The notes under the pieces: model-generated
What the model saw: only the letters and a program-made list of their open reading frames with translations
Databases searched by the model: none
What the model was told of the DNA's origin: nothing
Assembly (NCBI GenBank): GCA_022824525.1
Contig: JAJDZT010000055.1
Location: forward strand, 24,837 to 88,836
DNA: 64,000 nucleotides
Origin: Silicimonas sp.
GTDB taxonomy: Bacteria > Pseudomonadota > Alphaproteobacteria > Rhodobacterales > Rhodobacteraceae
Direction: 5' to 3'
Part shown: one piece after another, positions 18,906-29,825 of the stretch
How positions within the stretch are numbered: the stretch's first letter is position 1
Layout: each line of letters opens with the position of its first letter
Program-made: the position numbers and the translations under genes

Positions 18906-18939
18906 GGCGGCGCATTCAGGGAACGGAGAATGCGCCGCC
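18906..18939. terminator. 12-bp perfect inverted repeat (GGCGGCGCATTC / GAATGCGCCGCC)
   Basis: Exact reverse complement arms separated by 10 nt in the pufC-dxs intergenic region. Confidence 0.6.
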
Positions 18940-18942
18940 TTT

Positions 18943-18962
18943 ATCCTGCTCAGCAGCAGGAT
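18943..18962. other. 8-bp perfect hairpin ATCCTGCT-CAGC-AGCAGGAT
   Basis: Exact inverted repeat adjacent to the 18906 hairpin. Confidence 0.5.
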
Positions 18963-19033
18963 TGGGATGCGGGATGGTGCACCCCGTTGCCCGGCCCCTG
19001 TTGCCCGCGGGACCGAACCTCGTGAGACGACTG

Positions 19034-20059
19034 TTAGGGCAGTTCAATCGCACCTTCGGTGGATTGAAGTTGCGCCCAGTCGCCAATTACGTTCGTGCCT
19101 TGCAGCGGCTGCTGATACCCCTTGTGGCAGGTTTTGCAGGCCACCTTCGGCTCGTCACCGTTGCGCGGCCCCAGACGCTCTTCGGGCAAGAGCGCGCCAG
19201 CCGGCACGATGTAGTCATTGTTGAGTTCCTGAACCATTAGGATGCCAAGGCTCGCCGTTGCCCATTGCGGGGTGACTTGCCCGGCATCATAGAAAGCGCG
19301 GGAGTTGTGGCAGAACACGCAGTTCACACCCAGTGAGTTCGCGAAGTAGTTCATGAGCGAATAGGTCCGCTCAGCGTGTTGAATGCCCGGGTAATCATTT
19401 TGTCCTGGAACACCGGCCACACGGCTTTCCAGATCGTGAACGCCAATCGTTTGCGTATCGAGCAGGTAGCTCTCCAGCGCGTCAGATGGCAGTGATGTTG
19501 ATTGCGAAAGGGATGTCGCCCTGTTCTGTATCGCGGCCCAACCGTCCATCCGATCCACGACAGGCACAATTGAAAACCAGATCTCTGACGGGACAGGCTG
19601 TCCCCGATGGCAGGTGTAGCAAGTAACACCGACTTCGGCGTTTGCGTTCACGTGCCCGTCCCAGTTCTCATTTATGTTCTGGGTCATTGCGATCATCATC
19701 GCGCCGACCGCATACTGATAACTGTCCGGATCCTCGAACAGATTTGGAATGCCCGTCCAAGCCTGCATGGCGGCAATGATGTCGCCGTCAAGATCGCCGA
19801 TTTCATCGAGTGTAGCGATGCCGGGGTCGGGCTTTGCCAGATCAGATTTGAATTCCGGCACCGACATCCCGATGCCGCGTGGCCCGGTCTGCATACTGTC
19901 TGTTGCGAATGGCTGGCCCAAGGAGAACAGCGCAATGACCGCAATGACGGCTGTGCCCAGCGCACCCATCACAATGATAGGCCCGTAGATATCCGTCGGG
20001 TTATTCTTGTTCCAGTCGCCGAACCATTCCGGGAACTTCACGAACTTGTCGAGATTCAT
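19034..20059 (-). CDS. pufC: Reaction-centre-bound multiheme cytochrome c subunit
   Basis: CXXCH motifs CYTCH, CVFCH, CKTCH; VTCYTCHRGQPVPSEIWFS; downstream of pufM; start trimmed to MNLDKFVKFPEWFG. Confidence 0.94.
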   Translation of the reverse strand: MNLDKFVKFPEWFGDWNKNNPTDIYGPIIVMGALGTAVIAVIALFSLGQPFATDSMQTGPRGIGMSVPEFKSDLAKPDPGIATLDEIGDLDGDIIAAMQAWTGIPNLFEDPDSYQYAVGAMMIAMTQNINENWDGHVNANAEVGVTCYTCHRGQPVPSEIWFSIVPVVDRMDGWAAIQNRATSLSQSTSLPSDALESYLLDTQTIGVHDLESRVAGVPGQNDYPGIQHAERTYSLMNYFANSLGVNCVFCHNSRAFYDAGQVTPQWATASLGILMVQELNNDYIVPAGALLPEERLGPRNGDEPKVACKTCHKGYQQPLQGTNVIGDWAQLQSTEGAIELP

Positions 20060-20063
20060 CGCC

Positions 20064-21050
20064 TCATTCCTTCCCGATAAAGTCTTGGTAGGTGCCGTAG
20101 GCTTCGTAGCCGTAAGCGCCGTCATAGGTCGGTGCGAAGTAGTGCTCCTGAGCCCAGATGAACCAGTTGTCCACGACGGTACCCGTGAGAAGGATGCCTA
20201 TGCCGCCCGTGATCGGGGTCAGCACCGCAAACCACCACGCCCAGCGGTGGATCCCTTCCATCGTGGCGTTGAAACCCATGGTCCAGCGCCAGAAGAGCGC
20301 CGCGCGCTCCGTGGCCGTACCCCGGTCAACGATCTGCTCAAGCTCCCGGTCGCCGCCATAGCGGGTGACCGCAAGGATCGTGCCGCCGTGCATCGCGAAG
20401 AGCAGGGCCGAGCCATAGAGGAACACGATCGAGAGACAGTGGAACGGGTTGTAGTAGAGGTTGCCATACCGGATTGAGAACGCCGTTGTCCAATCGAGGT
20501 GGGCAAAGATGCCATAGGGGACGGCTTCACTCCAAGACCCCATCAGGACCGGGCGAAAGAGACCCAAAACCAGGAAAAGCCAAATCGCCGATCCAAACGC
20601 CCAGAAGACGTGCTTTCCCATTTTCTGTTCGGCCGCCAATTGCCAGGACCGATACCACCAGGCCATAACCGAGAAGAGCAGGAAGAAACTCGCGATGATG
20701 TACCAACCACCATCGTTGAGAGGCGGCATGGAGAGGCCGTACTCGGGTGAAGGCGGCTCAAGCGCCAACCAGAATAGCTGTCGGATGAACTCCGGGATCG
20801 ACCAGTCGACCTGGGCCAGCATGTTGAAGCCGATGATGTTCAGCCAGATCAGACCCGACGCCAGCGAGACAACACCCGCCATGCCAAGGTTGATTGGTCC
20901 AAGCTGTGCGTTCGCGAACCAGCCGAACAGCGATGAAAAAGTTGCACTCTTCGTGCGGTCTTCCATCAAGGTCCCGTAGTCATCCGTTCCCATCTCAGCG
21001 GGACCGCGAACCTGAACCTGGTTAAAGATGTTCTGATATTCTGTGATCAT
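20064..21050 (-). CDS. pufM: Photosynthetic reaction centre M subunit
   Basis: [21 protein letters not shown]...; five-TM RC M-type protein. Confidence 0.97.
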   Translation of the reverse strand: MITEYQNIFNQVQVRGPAEMGTDDYGTLMEDRTKSATFSSLFGWFANAQLGPINLGMAGVVSLASGLIWLNIIGFNMLAQVDWSIPEFIRQLFWLALEPPSPEYGLSMPPLNDGGWYIIASFFLLFSVMAWWYRSWQLAAEQKMGKHVFWAFGSAIWLFLVLGLFRPVLMGSWSEAVPYGIFAHLDWTTAFSIRYGNLYYNPFHCLSIVFLYGSALLFAMHGGTILAVTRYGGDRELEQIVDRGTATERAALFWRWTMGFNATMEGIHRWAWWFAVLTPITGGIGILLTGTVVDNWFIWAQEHYFAPTYDGAYGYEAYGTYQDFIGKE

Positions 21051-21053
21051 GTC

Positions 21054-21893
21054 TTAGAACCCCACCTGGCTGCCCCAGATCGGCAGTTCGAGCCACCAAT
21101 TCCACCATTCTGGCCATCCTCTGGTCCAAACTGGCCCAGAAATGATGATGCAGACGGCGCTCCAGAAACCTGCGTTGATCGCAAGAAGGAAACCAAGACG
21201 GTGAATGCCGAGGGGTCCGATCGAATAGCCGATGAAATCGCGGAAGAATGTGTCCTCGTGATCCGGCGTCTTCATCGTCTCGCCCTTTTCCGGGTTCGCT
21301 GCGGAGAGGATCAGCGCACCATGAAGGGCCAGCGCGAGACAGGTGGTGAAGAAGAGCGTCACCGCCAGCATATGCGCAGGATTGTAGTGGAAATGGAGGT
21401 AGGCGTAGCCGGTGTTCGACACCCAATCGAGATGGCTGAAGATGCCGTAAGGAAAACCATGCCCCCATGCGCCCATCAACACCGGTCGGAACACGACTAG
21501 CGTGACATACGCAAAGATTGCGAAACTGAATGCGAACGGGACGTGATAGCCCATCCCCAGCTTTCGGCAGATCTCAACTTCTCGCAAAGCCCAACTGACA
21601 AAAGCACCGATCGCGCAGATGGTGATGATCTGCCAAAGCCCTCCCTCAAGGAGAGGGGCTGCCGCAAGACCGTAGCTAAGGTCGGGCGGTTCGATGCTCA
21701 CCAACCACGGGTTCCAAACCCCTTGAACGGACGCACCGTAGAAAATCAGGATTGTGCCGAGGAGCGCGAAGAATGCACCCGTGACACCAAAGAACCCGAC
21801 GTAGAACGGGCCAACCCAGAAGTCGAACAGATCACCGCCGATGATCGTGCCTCCGCGAACCCTGTATTTTCTTTCGAAGCTGAGCAAAGCCAT
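21054..21893 (-). CDS. pufL: Photosynthetic reaction centre L subunit
   Basis: [38 protein letters not shown]. Confidence 0.97.
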   Translation of the reverse strand: MALLSFERKYRVRGGTIIGGDLFDFWVGPFYVGFFGVTGAFFALLGTILIFYGASVQGVWNPWLVSIEPPDLSYGLAAAPLLEGGLWQIITICAIGAFVSWALREVEICRKLGMGYHVPFAFSFAIFAYVTLVVFRPVLMGAWGHGFPYGIFSHLDWVSNTGYAYLHFHYNPAHMLAVTLFFTTCLALALHGALILSAANPEKGETMKTPDHEDTFFRDFIGYSIGPLGIHRLGFLLAINAGFWSAVCIIISGPVWTRGWPEWWNWWLELPIWGSQVGF

Positions 21894-21945
21894 CTTCTTA
21901 CTCTCCATTTGGTAGACGCGGTGGTCTGCCTATAATTCTTGGTTT

Positions 21946-21978
21946 GTCGTGGGCAGCGGCAGAACCGCCGCCCACGAC
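21946..21978 (-). other. Intercistronic hairpin between pufA and pufL
   Basis: mRNA-strand GTCGTGGGCGGCGG-TTCTG-CCGCTGCCCACGAC, 14-bp stem with one G-U pair. Confidence 0.85.
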
Positions 21979-22001
21979 GTGTAGAGCAAGCGCTCCCGTG
22001 G

Positions 22002-22169
22002 TTATCCGTCCGTGGCCATGCGAGATGCAGCGGCGTTTTCGAACCAGTTCACACCGTTCGAAAGCACCACCAGGTGAATCATCACCGCCAGGAGGAAGAG
22101 GAAGACGCCTTGTGCCACAAACACGCGGCGCGGATCGAAGATGAGCCAAATTTTGTAGAATTTTGCCAT
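22002..22169 (-). CDS. pufA: LH1 antenna alpha polypeptide
   Basis: [44 protein letters not shown]... Confidence 0.96.
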   Translation of the reverse strand: MAKFYKIWLIFDPRRVFVAQGVFLFLLAVMIHLVVLSNGVNWFENAAASRMATDG

Positions 22170-22179
22170 TTCAATCCCC

Positions 22180-22329
22180 TCAGAACCACGGAGCCCAGAT
22201 GTAGGTCGCAAGGTGTGCGACCACTGCCACGATCACGAACAGCCAAAGGCCGCCCATATAGACCGAATGCAGCTCCTGAGCCTGCTCGTCGGTAAGACCT
22301 GTGAAAGACAGGTCACTGTTATCAGCCAT
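22180..22329 (-). CDS. pufB: LH1 antenna beta polypeptide (49 aa, absent from ORF track)
   Basis: Translated by hand: [54 protein letters not shown] upstream. Confidence 0.96.
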   Translation of the reverse strand: MADNSDLSFTGLTDEQAQELHSVYMGGLWLFVIVAVVAHLATYIWAPWF

Positions 22330-22425
22330 GAACTTTCCTCCGGAACGTTATGCTGACGCCGCGAAGCCCTCGCGGCAGGGACCCTCGGGGTTTCCCCTTT
22401 GGGATCTGGTTTTCGGCGTGCGGGC

Positions 22426-22647
22426 TCATGCCGAGAAAATGAGCGGGGTGATCCGGTCCGCTTCCGCCCAGGCGCGGGCCAGTGGCCCTCGCACATCAAG
22501 CGAACGCTTCCGCACCACGTTGGCAATCCACCGTTCCGTTCCAACGGGGATGGCCAAGATGAAGATGAGCGAGAAGTAAATCTTGAACTCGAGACCTCGC
22601 TTACGGTTCGACGCGCGCACTACCGGCGCATTGGTCATATCGGTCAT
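22426..22647 (-). CDS. pufQ: PufQ
   Basis: 73 aa single-TM protein upstream of pufB; ATGA overlap with bchZ. Confidence 0.88.
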   Translation of the reverse strand: MTDMTNAPVVRASNRKRGLEFKIYFSLIFILAIPVGTERWIANVVRKRSLDVRGPLARAWAEADRITPLIFSA

Positions 22648-24122
22648 TGGAGTTCCTCCTTCATGTCGTCGGTTTTGGCGGGCGCCAAAGCCTTGACTGT
22701 TTCGACAACGACCCGTTCGGCGCCCTGTTCGAGCGCTGCATGCTCGGCGGCATCGCGCAACGTCTTGGCGGCTGAAATGCGAGTCAAAATGGGGTGCGTG
22801 GCGACGATCCGATCGAGCTCTGCTTGAGCATCTGCATCCCAGGGCATGTCGCGACGTAGTTTGGTTGGTGTGGCTGCTGCGTCGTCCATGTTGGACGCCA
22901 ATGGCAAAATGTGGAACAGGGCATCGAAAAGCCCATTGCAGACTTCCTGCAAAAGATACGTGGCTCCGGCGTAACCCATGAACGGCGTCCCGGTCGCACG
23001 GCGGATCGCGGCGCCCGGGAAGCTTGCCGGGATAAACGCCGGTTGCGGGCCGTGCCCGGCTTTCGTCTCGGCGAGGTACATTTTCTCGTTGATCGAGCCG
23101 AACACGATTAGTGGCTTCCTCTCGCCTATCAAGGCGCGCACTTCATTGTTGTTCGTCTTGGTCCCGGCAACGCGTGCGACAGCAAACCCACAAGGCAATC
23201 CAAGATCGCTCTCAAGAAAATGCCGTACGCCGCGCGCATAGGTCTCGTTCGCGACGATCCCGAAGCTGGCCGTGGCAAAAAAGTCTTGCGTCACCGACCG
23301 CCAGAGATCCCAAACAGGCTTGATCGTGGAATGCTTCTCGCGCTCGATGAACGGCTCCGGATCCAACTCCAGCAACTCGCCCAGTTTTCGCAGGAACTTC
23401 GTCGTCGAGTCGATCCCGACGGGAGCTTGCAAATACGGCTTCCCGAGAACTTCGCAAAGCCCACGTCCGAACTCCCGATACATGCAGACATTCACATCCG
23501 CATTCACAAGGTTCCGCATTTCAGCCAGATGCGCGCCGAGCGGCATCACCATGTTGACCTCAGCCCCAATCCCTTCGACCAGGCGCCGGATCTCGGCGAG
23601 GTCAGATGGCATGTTGAACGTGCCGTACATCGGCCCGAGGATATTGACGCGCGGCTTGGCACCTTCTTCCCGCGCCTTCTCCTTCGGCATCCGGCCCTTG
23701 GTCATGCCGTATTCGGTGAAGATCCACGTCATCGCGCGATCCGCGGCTTCCCACTGATCCTCGTCAATGGTGCGCGGCAGGAATCGCTGGATAGATGTTC
23801 CCTCCGGCGTGACACCGCCGCCGATCATCTCGGCGATGGACCCCGTCACGACCACGGCAGGCAATGCGGGGTCAAGGGTTCCCCAGGCACGCTTCATCGC
23901 ACCCTCGGTCCCATCACGTCCCAGTTCTTCCTCGCCGAGGCCGGTGACCACGATTGGCAATTCGTGGGGGGGCAAAGCGTCCGTGTAATGCAGGACGCTG
24001 GTCACCGGCAAATTCTCACAGCCCACCGGGCCGTCGATCACGACTTGAAGGCCTTTGACAGCACAGAACGCGTAAACTGCGCCCCAATATCCGCCTGCCC
24101 TGTCGTGATCCTGAATCAGCAT
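22644..24122 (-). CDS. bchZ: Chlorophyllide a reductase subunit Z
   Basis: [66 protein letters not shown]. Confidence 0.96.
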   Translation of the reverse strand: MLIQDHDRAGGYWGAVYAFCAVKGLQVVIDGPVGCENLPVTSVLHYTDALPPHELPIVVTGLGEEELGRDGTEGAMKRAWGTLDPALPAVVVTGSIAEMIGGGVTPEGTSIQRFLPRTIDEDQWEAADRAMTWIFTEYGMTKGRMPKEKAREEGAKPRVNILGPMYGTFNMPSDLAEIRRLVEGIGAEVNMVMPLGAHLAEMRNLVNADVNVCMYREFGRGLCEVLGKPYLQAPVGIDSTTKFLRKLGELLELDPEPFIEREKHSTIKPVWDLWRSVTQDFFATASFGIVANETYARGVRHFLESDLGLPCGFAVARVAGTKTNNNEVRALIGERKPLIVFGSINEKMYLAETKAGHGPQPAFIPASFPGAAIRRATGTPFMGYAGATYLLQEVCNGLFDALFHILPLASNMDDAAATPTKLRRDMPWDADAQAELDRIVATHPILTRISAAKTLRDAAEHAALEQGAERVVVETVKALAPAKTDDMKEELQ

Positions 24123-25684
24123 CAGATCATGGCCTCCGCTGCCTTGGCACGCGCGGCCTTGTCGAGTTTCTTCTGGTGTGCTGCCCGAAAGTCAGGGCGC
24201 AGGTTCGGGTCGCCTTCCCAAACGCCAGCCGTATCGCCAGCACCAACGCCTTCAAAGAATGCATTCATCTTGTCCATCCGGTCCTTACCCGCGATGGCAG
24301 CATTGATGACTTCGGCCAAAGACCCGGCACCGGCCGGCCCCATCAAGGGACGCGCAGAAATCAGGTTCGTGAAGTAAAGTGCTGGAATGGCCATCTCCTT
24401 GGCCTTCTGCACAACGGGTGTCGTGCCAATCGCCAAGTCAGGACGGATCGCTTGCACAGCCGTACAGTCATCCTCCAGCGATGCGCGGAACTTGACCGAA
24501 GCGCCATGCGCCTCCAGCCACTCAACGTCGGCCGCATTCCAGGGTGTCTTCGGACAGGCCGTGCCAACGTAAGGCACCTTCGCCCCACTTTCGATCAACA
24601 GCCGAGCAACAAGCAACTCACTACCCTCGTAGCCCGAAAGCGTAATCGTTCCTTTGATCCCGGCCTGTGACAGCGCCCCCTTGATGGCAGGGAGGAACGC
24701 ATTCTGAGACGCTGCAACCTTGTCCGCGGACAGCCCGAAAGCGTCCCCGATCTCGGCCAGCCATGCAGCAGTGCCGTCATGGCCCACAGGCGCGGATCCC
24801 ACGACAGGTCGGCCTGCCGCCTGGAATTCGCGAACAGCAGCAGTATAGAACGGATGAATTGCGGCCACCGCGCCGCAGTCGAGCGCGGCGTATAGCTCGC
24901 GCCATTCCCGGCAAGGGACCACTGGCCCTGCCGCCAGCCCCATTGGGGCCAACAGCGCGCCAATCATCATCGGATCAGCGGGGAACATCTCACCCAGAAG
25001 TGTCACGGTCGGGCGATCCTCGACGCCGCTTTCCGGCCTCGCCACCGGACCGGCTTCGATCTCCTGACGCGCATAGTTTAGCATCGCGCCTGCCAAAACG
25101 TCTTTCGCCTCGGCGTGTGTCGGAATGCCGAAACCAGGCACATCTATGCCGACGATCCGCACCCCATTGATCTCATCCGGCAGCAGCCGAAGTGGCACAC
25201 CGGATGCCGTCGGCACGCAGAGGTTCGTCACGACAATCGCGTCGTATCGGTCAGGGTCGGCAAGTTCGTGCACGCTGTCCCGGATGTCTTCGAAGAGCTT
25301 TCCGGTCACCAGCGTTTCCGAATTGAACGGCACATAGCCGACAGACCGCCGCGCCCCGTAGAAATGCGATACGAAAGTCAGCCCATAGACACAGCACGCC
25401 GAGCCGGACAGGACCGTTGCCACTCGACGCATCCGCAAGCCTACACGCAGAGACCCAAATGCCGGGCACATCGATTGCGGCTTGTCGTGGGGTCCTTGCG
25501 GGTAATCAGCGGCATAGCGATCCAGCAGTTCTGACTGACCTGCTTGCCGCGCCGCTTTCTTCATGGTCGAGCCAGAATGACAGCCAAGCGCCTCACCGCC
25601 CGAAACCTCGGGCACTTCAGCGCGGGCCTCGCCCTTGATCACGTCAGCCTCGTGGGCAGTGTCGTATGTGACTTCTCCGCTCAC
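24122..25684 (-). CDS. bchY: Chlorophyllide a reductase subunit Y
   Basis: [57 protein letters not shown] start directly after the bchX stop. Confidence 0.96.
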   Translation of the reverse strand: MSGEVTYDTAHEADVIKGEARAEVPEVSGGEALGCHSGSTMKKAARQAGQSELLDRYAADYPQGPHDKPQSMCPAFGSLRVGLRMRRVATVLSGSACCVYGLTFVSHFYGARRSVGYVPFNSETLVTGKLFEDIRDSVHELADPDRYDAIVVTNLCVPTASGVPLRLLPDEINGVRIVGIDVPGFGIPTHAEAKDVLAGAMLNYARQEIEAGPVARPESGVEDRPTVTLLGEMFPADPMMIGALLAPMGLAAGPVVPCREWRELYAALDCGAVAAIHPFYTAAVREFQAAGRPVVGSAPVGHDGTAAWLAEIGDAFGLSADKVAASQNAFLPAIKGALSQAGIKGTITLSGYEGSELLVARLLIESGAKVPYVGTACPKTPWNAADVEWLEAHGASVKFRASLEDDCTAVQAIRPDLAIGTTPVVQKAKEMAIPALYFTNLISARPLMGPAGAGSLAEVINAAIAGKDRMDKMNAFFEGVGAGDTAGVWEGDPNLRPDFRAAHQKKLDKAARAKAAEAMI

Positions 25685-26686
25685 TCAGGCCTCGTCATAA
25701 ATCACTTCAAGGGATGCCTTCGGAGTCGAGTTCTTGCCCCGCATGTCCTGGTCGGTCGCGGGCTCCAACACGACACCCGCGCCGGTTTCCGAGCCATCGA
25801 ACAACTCCAAAAGCTGGTCTTGGTTCAGAGCCGTCGGACGAAGCGGCGGCGCTTCCGCCACATTCATCCCAAGCTCCGCGAACAGCGCGCCCCACTGGCT
25901 CTCTTCAGTGCCGACAATCTGGTAATTCGCCGACTTCTTCCGCAGATCATCATCCTGCGGGATGCTCGCCAGAACCGGGATGTCGACGGCCTTGGCAAAA
26001 GCCTGCGCTTCACCCGTTCCATCATCCTTGTTGATGACCAGACCGGCCACGCCGACATTTCCACCCAGCTTCCGGAAATATTCCACCGCCGAACAGACGT
26101 TGTTGGCGACGTAAAGGGATTGAAGGTCATTCGACCCGACAAGGATCACCTTCTGCGCCATATCCCGCGCAATCGGCAGGCCGAAACCACCGCAGACCAC
26201 ATCGCCAAGGAAATCCAGAAGCACGAAATCGAAGTCCCAATCGTGGAACCCAAGCTTTTCGAGCAACTCAAATCCGTGGATGATCCCGCGTCCACCGCAG
26301 CCGCGACCAACTTCAGGGCCGCCAAGCTCCATCGCGAAGACGCCGTTGCGCTTGAAACAGACATCCCCGATGGAAACTTCCTCTCCAGCGAGCTTCTTTT
26401 GTGTCGAGGTCTCGATTATCGTCGGACATGCCTTACCACCGAAAAGCAAGGACGTCGTATCTGATTTCGGATCGCAACCGATCAACAGAACACGCTTCCC
26501 CTGCTCCGCCATCATGTGGCTGAGATTGGCGAGCGTGAACGACTTGCCGATACCGCCTTTGCCATAGATCGCGATGATCTGAGTCTTCTTCGTTGGCTCA
26601 CCTTGCGGCACTTCCAATGTCGGTTCGGCAGCCTCATCGCGAAGCCGGTCATCATAATTGCGGAGGTCGGGAATCTCGTCCTTCAC
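25685..26686 (-). CDS. bchX: Chlorophyllide a reductase iron protein subunit X
   Basis: [59 protein letters not shown] start at 26686 in a GTGA overlap with bchC. Confidence 0.96.
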   Translation of the reverse strand: MKDEIPDLRNYDDRLRDEAAEPTLEVPQGEPTKKTQIIAIYGKGGIGKSFTLANLSHMMAEQGKRVLLIGCDPKSDTTSLLFGGKACPTIIETSTQKKLAGEEVSIGDVCFKRNGVFAMELGGPEVGRGCGGRGIIHGFELLEKLGFHDWDFDFVLLDFLGDVVCGGFGLPIARDMAQKVILVGSNDLQSLYVANNVCSAVEYFRKLGGNVGVAGLVINKDDGTGEAQAFAKAVDIPVLASIPQDDDLRKKSANYQIVGTEESQWGALFAELGMNVAEAPPLRPTALNQDQLLELFDGSETGAGVVLEPATDQDMRGKNSTPKASLEVIYDEA

Positions 26687-27624
26687 GCCGTACCCTCCCA
26701 ATTCAGGATCATTTTTAGGCAGCTTGGATCATCAAACGCGGTTCGATAGGCCGAAGGCGCATGCGAAACCGGGCTTTCGTGGGTAATCAATCCACCAAGT
26801 GACAATGCACCGCCTTCGACAAGTGCGCGGGTCGCAACAAGATCATCTGGCGTCCATTCGGCGGCGACACGGAAGCGGGCTTCTTTCATGAATGCAGGCG
26901 GAAACGCGAAACTAAGCTGCTCGGTGTAAAACCCGGCCAAAACGATCTCGCCGCCCTTTTCAATTCGACCGACAAGATCATTCAACAGATCACTGCGACC
27001 GGACGCGTCGTAAATTGCTGTGTAGTCCCGACGCGAGTCCTCGTCCGGATGCATTACGTCATATCCGGTTGCACCTTCCCGTCGGGCGTCGTCGACCTCC
27101 CAAACCATGGGAGCAGGCGAACCAGCCGCGATGGTCAATCTGGCAAGCAACCGACCAAGGACACCGTGCCCAACAATCAAATCCGGGACACGCTTCTGAA
27201 GACCCGCCATTGCGTGTCGCGCAGTCGCCGCCAAAGCCAACAATGCGCCTTCAGGCCCAAACCCTGGATCAATCCGCGTCACACGGTCGGCAGAAGTGAC
27301 GATTCTTCGCGCCGCGCCGCCAAAGAGACCATGCGCACCTTCGAAACAATTTGCGCCCGGAACGAAGACACGGTCGCCGACCGAGAACCCGGACAAGTGA
27401 CCCGCATCAACGACGTCGCCTACAGCTTCATAGCCAGGCACAAGCGGATACCCCATTCCGGGAAAAGGTGGCATTTTTCCACTGAAAAATAGCTTCTCCG
27501 TTCCGGTGGAAATGCCGGAATGGCTTATTTCGACGACGATATCTTCCGGGCCGGGATCGCTCAGGCCAAGAGTATCAAGCGTCAGGTCTTCTGGACCTTT
27601 GAGAAGGACAGCCAGCGTGTCCAA
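26683..27624 (-). CDS. bchC: 3-hydroxyethyl bacteriochlorophyllide a dehydrogenase
   Basis: [52 protein letters not shown] start. Confidence 0.95.
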   Translation of the reverse strand: MDTLAVLLKGPEDLTLDTLGLSDPGPEDIVVEISHSGISTGTEKLFFSGKMPPFPGMGYPLVPGYEAVGDVVDAGHLSGFSVGDRVFVPGANCFEGAHGLFGGAARRIVTSADRVTRIDPGFGPEGALLALAATARHAMAGLQKRVPDLIVGHGVLGRLLARLTIAAGSPAPMVWEVDDARREGATGYDVMHPDEDSRRDYTAIYDASGRSDLLNDLVGRIEKGGEIVLAGFYTEQLSFAFPPAFMKEARFRVAAEWTPDDLVATRALVEGGALSLGGLITHESPVSHAPSAYRTAFDDPSCLKMILNWEGTA

Positions 27625-27686
27625 TCTTCACCTCTTCTCTCCCTCGACGTGATCTTGAGACTCACTTTGTCGCACCACGTCGTTAG

Positions 27687-27704
27687 TGTCAGTTTAAACT
27701 GACA
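27687..27704. promoter_or_regulatory. PpsR/CrtJ-type site TGTCAGTTTAAACTGACA (perfect 18-bp palindrome)
   Basis: Exact TGT-N12-ACA upstream of bchC. Confidence 0.88.
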
Positions 27705-27712
27705 GTCTAAGC

Positions 27713-27730
27713 TGTCAATCATAATAGACA
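27713..27730. promoter_or_regulatory. PpsR/CrtJ-type site TGTCAATCATAATAGACA
   Basis: Exact TGT-N12-ACA 26 bp from the preceding site. Confidence 0.85.
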
Positions 27731-27747
27731 TAATCATTTGCAGGCGG

Positions 27748-28866
27748 TCAGCCGTGCTTTACAGCCTCGACAACCGAAGTGACGTAACTACGCTTAGGGC
27801 GGTGCGCCCGGACAGCGGAAAACCCGGCTTGTTCGCAAACGGCCTGTATGGCCTCGGCGGAACGGGTTCGCCCCGTGCGCATGGCCAAAGTGTAGAAGGC
27901 GAAATAGACGTCGGTGATGGGGTCCGGCGTGCGACCGCCCGACATCGGCTCTGAGATGATTAGGCGCCCGCCAGCCGGCAATGCGTTGTACACCTTTCGT
28001 ATTAGAGCAGCGACACTGTCATCGTCGTGATCATACAGCACGCGAACCAAGGAGATCGCATCGGCGTGCGAAGGCAATGCGTCCTCGCGAAACGAACCGC
28101 CCTTCAAAGCAATCCGGTGAGAGAGACCCATGTGCGCCAAACGCTCGGTCGCAGAGGGCATTACAGCCGGCAGGTCGAAAAGGGTCAGTTCAATTTCGGG
28201 ATAGTCTGCCGCAACAGCCGCCAGAAAAGCGCCGCTTCCACCACCCACATCCGCGAGATGTCGCACACCCTTTAGCGACACGGTTGCCAGCGTGTCGCGC
28301 GCCACCATTGATTGGCTGTCCGCCATAAGATCGGAGTATGTTCGCGTGACATCCGGGTCGGTGTCCGAACCGAATACATAGGGCCAGAAACCGGCAAGTT
28401 CGGTCTCGGCCTCACCCTTCAGCAAGGCGATGGGATCGCCCATGTCTCGATAGAAAGCACCGTGGTGTAAAATCATCTGGCGAAGGCCAGGCACGCCAAC
28501 CAAAGCAGCCCCCCTGCGAGTCAGGGAGAATCTTCCGTCTCGGCGCAGTTTCAGCAGATCGATACCGACACCCGCCTTTAGCAATAGCGTCATACGTTCG
28601 TGTGTCATGCCCGAACCGAGCGCCAACATTTCGGGCGAAGCAGGGCCATCCACGAGCTTTTCCAGCAGACCAAGGGTTACAAGCGCAGACAGCACCTGCG
28701 AGCGCACAAACCCTTGAACTATATCGAATATCTCCGCGCCATCCCGTCGCGCAAAACTGCGGAAAACAGGGATACGATTGGCAAATTCCTGAAATCCGGG
28801 GTGCGCCACCAAACGGTTCAGCCAGCCGTCCAGCGCGGAACGGCGCGCATTCGGCAAGAAGGCCAT
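27748..28866 (-). CDS. crtF: Demethylspheroidene O-methyltransferase
   Basis: O-methyltransferase [33 protein letters not shown]; between crtE and bchC. Confidence 0.93.
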   Translation of the reverse strand: MAFLPNARRSALDGWLNRLVAHPGFQEFANRIPVFRSFARRDGAEIFDIVQGFVRSQVLSALVTLGLLEKLVDGPASPEMLALGSGMTHERMTLLLKAGVGIDLLKLRRDGRFSLTRRGAALVGVPGLRQMILHHGAFYRDMGDPIALLKGEAETELAGFWPYVFGSDTDPDVTRTYSDLMADSQSMVARDTLATVSLKGVRHLADVGGGSGAFLAAVAADYPEIELTLFDLPAVMPSATERLAHMGLSHRIALKGGSFREDALPSHADAISLVRVLYDHDDDSVAALIRKVYNALPAGGRLIISEPMSGGRTPDPITDVYFAFYTLAMRTGRTRSAEAIQAVCEQAGFSAVRAHRPKRSYVTSVVEAVKHG

Positions 28867-29732
28867 CAGGCCCGCGATGCGGTTGTCGAGGGAGTTAGAC
28901 GGCGCGCTTGCATGTTAACCATCTGAGCCAACATCGCCTCGCCCGGGCAAGACGGTATAGACGCGATGGCACCACTTAGAATGTCATGATATCGCTGCGT
29001 CGCGCCATCTATTCCCAGCTCAGCAACCGCGTTGGGACGACCGTGCCGGTCGTCCTGCCCCGCTGGCTTCCCTAATGTTTCGACGTCAAAGACCGCATCT
29101 CTGAGGTCGTCGGCCACCTGAAAAGCCTCTCCGATGCGATCCCCAAGTTCACCCCAAGGCTCTGGATCCTGCCCGGCCGCAACAGCCCCCATCTGAGTAG
29201 CGGCGACGAACAACGCACCGGTCTTCGAGCGATGATAGGCCCGCATATCGATCTTCTCTTCGCTCTCCCAGCCTTGCCCAGCACAAATCCCTCCCGGCAT
29301 TCCTGACTGGCGCGCCAGTGTCATGACAAGTTGCGCACTCCGAAGAGGGTCCTCCCCGGATACATTTGCGAGCACCTCGAACGCGAGCATGATCAAGCTG
29401 TCTCCGGCCAGAACGGCCAAAGGCTCGGAAAAGGCCCTGTGCACTGACGGCTTGCCACGTCGAATTTCTGCGTCGTCAAAACAAGGCAGGTCATCATGGA
29501 CAAGCGACGCGCAATGCATCAACTCCAGCGCAGCAGCCGCAGCGTCTGTCACTACCGGTCGGTCATCGCCACAGGCCAAGGCCACGGAGAGCAGAATGGT
29601 CGGACGAATTCGCGCGCCACCCGGCGAAGTCGCGTATTCGAGAGCCGCCGCAAGTTTTGCAGGAGCAGGCGCGGCCTGACCATGCCGAACAGCTTTGGAA
29701 ACAGCTGCATCAATTCGGGATTTCAGGTCCAC
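28866..29732 (-). CDS. crtE: Geranylgeranyl diphosphate synthase
   Basis: Polyprenyl synthase motifs [25 protein letters not shown] and DDLRD; GTG start behind GGAGG. Confidence 0.95.
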   Translation of the reverse strand: MDLKSRIDAAVSKAVRHGQAAPAPAKLAAALEYATSPGGARIRPTILLSVALACGDDRPVVTDAAAAALELMHCASLVHDDLPCFDDAEIRRGKPSVHRAFSEPLAVLAGDSLIMLAFEVLANVSGEDPLRSAQLVMTLARQSGMPGGICAGQGWESEEKIDMRAYHRSKTGALFVAATQMGAVAAGQDPEPWGELGDRIGEAFQVADDLRDAVFDVETLGKPAGQDDRHGRPNAVAELGIDGATQRYHDILSGAIASIPSCPGEAMLAQMVNMQARRLTPSTTASRA

Positions 29733-29754
29733 AACGTCCTCCTAAAAGTCAGTA

Positions 29755-29772
29755 TGTCGTTCTTTTCTGACA
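29755..29772. promoter_or_regulatory. PpsR/CrtJ-type site TGTCGTTCTTTTCTGACA
   Basis: Exact TGT-N12-ACA, crtE/crtD divergent region. Confidence 0.82.
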
Positions 29773-29778
29773 TACATG

Positions 29779-29796
29779 TGTCAATTACACTGGACA
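29779..29796. promoter_or_regulatory. PpsR/CrtJ-type site TGTCAATTACACTGGACA
   Basis: Exact TGT-N12-ACA 24 bp from the preceding site. Confidence 0.82.
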
Positions 29797-29825
29797 CTCT
29801 TGCGTCCTGAGTCAACAATTCCAGC

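Noticed and set aside
23220-24377. 385-aa plus-strand ORF
   Set aside because: Antisense to bchZ/bchY; His/Arg/Pro-rich shadow-frame composition
25544-26464. 306-aa plus-strand ORF
   Set aside because: Antisense to bchY/bchX, shadow ORF
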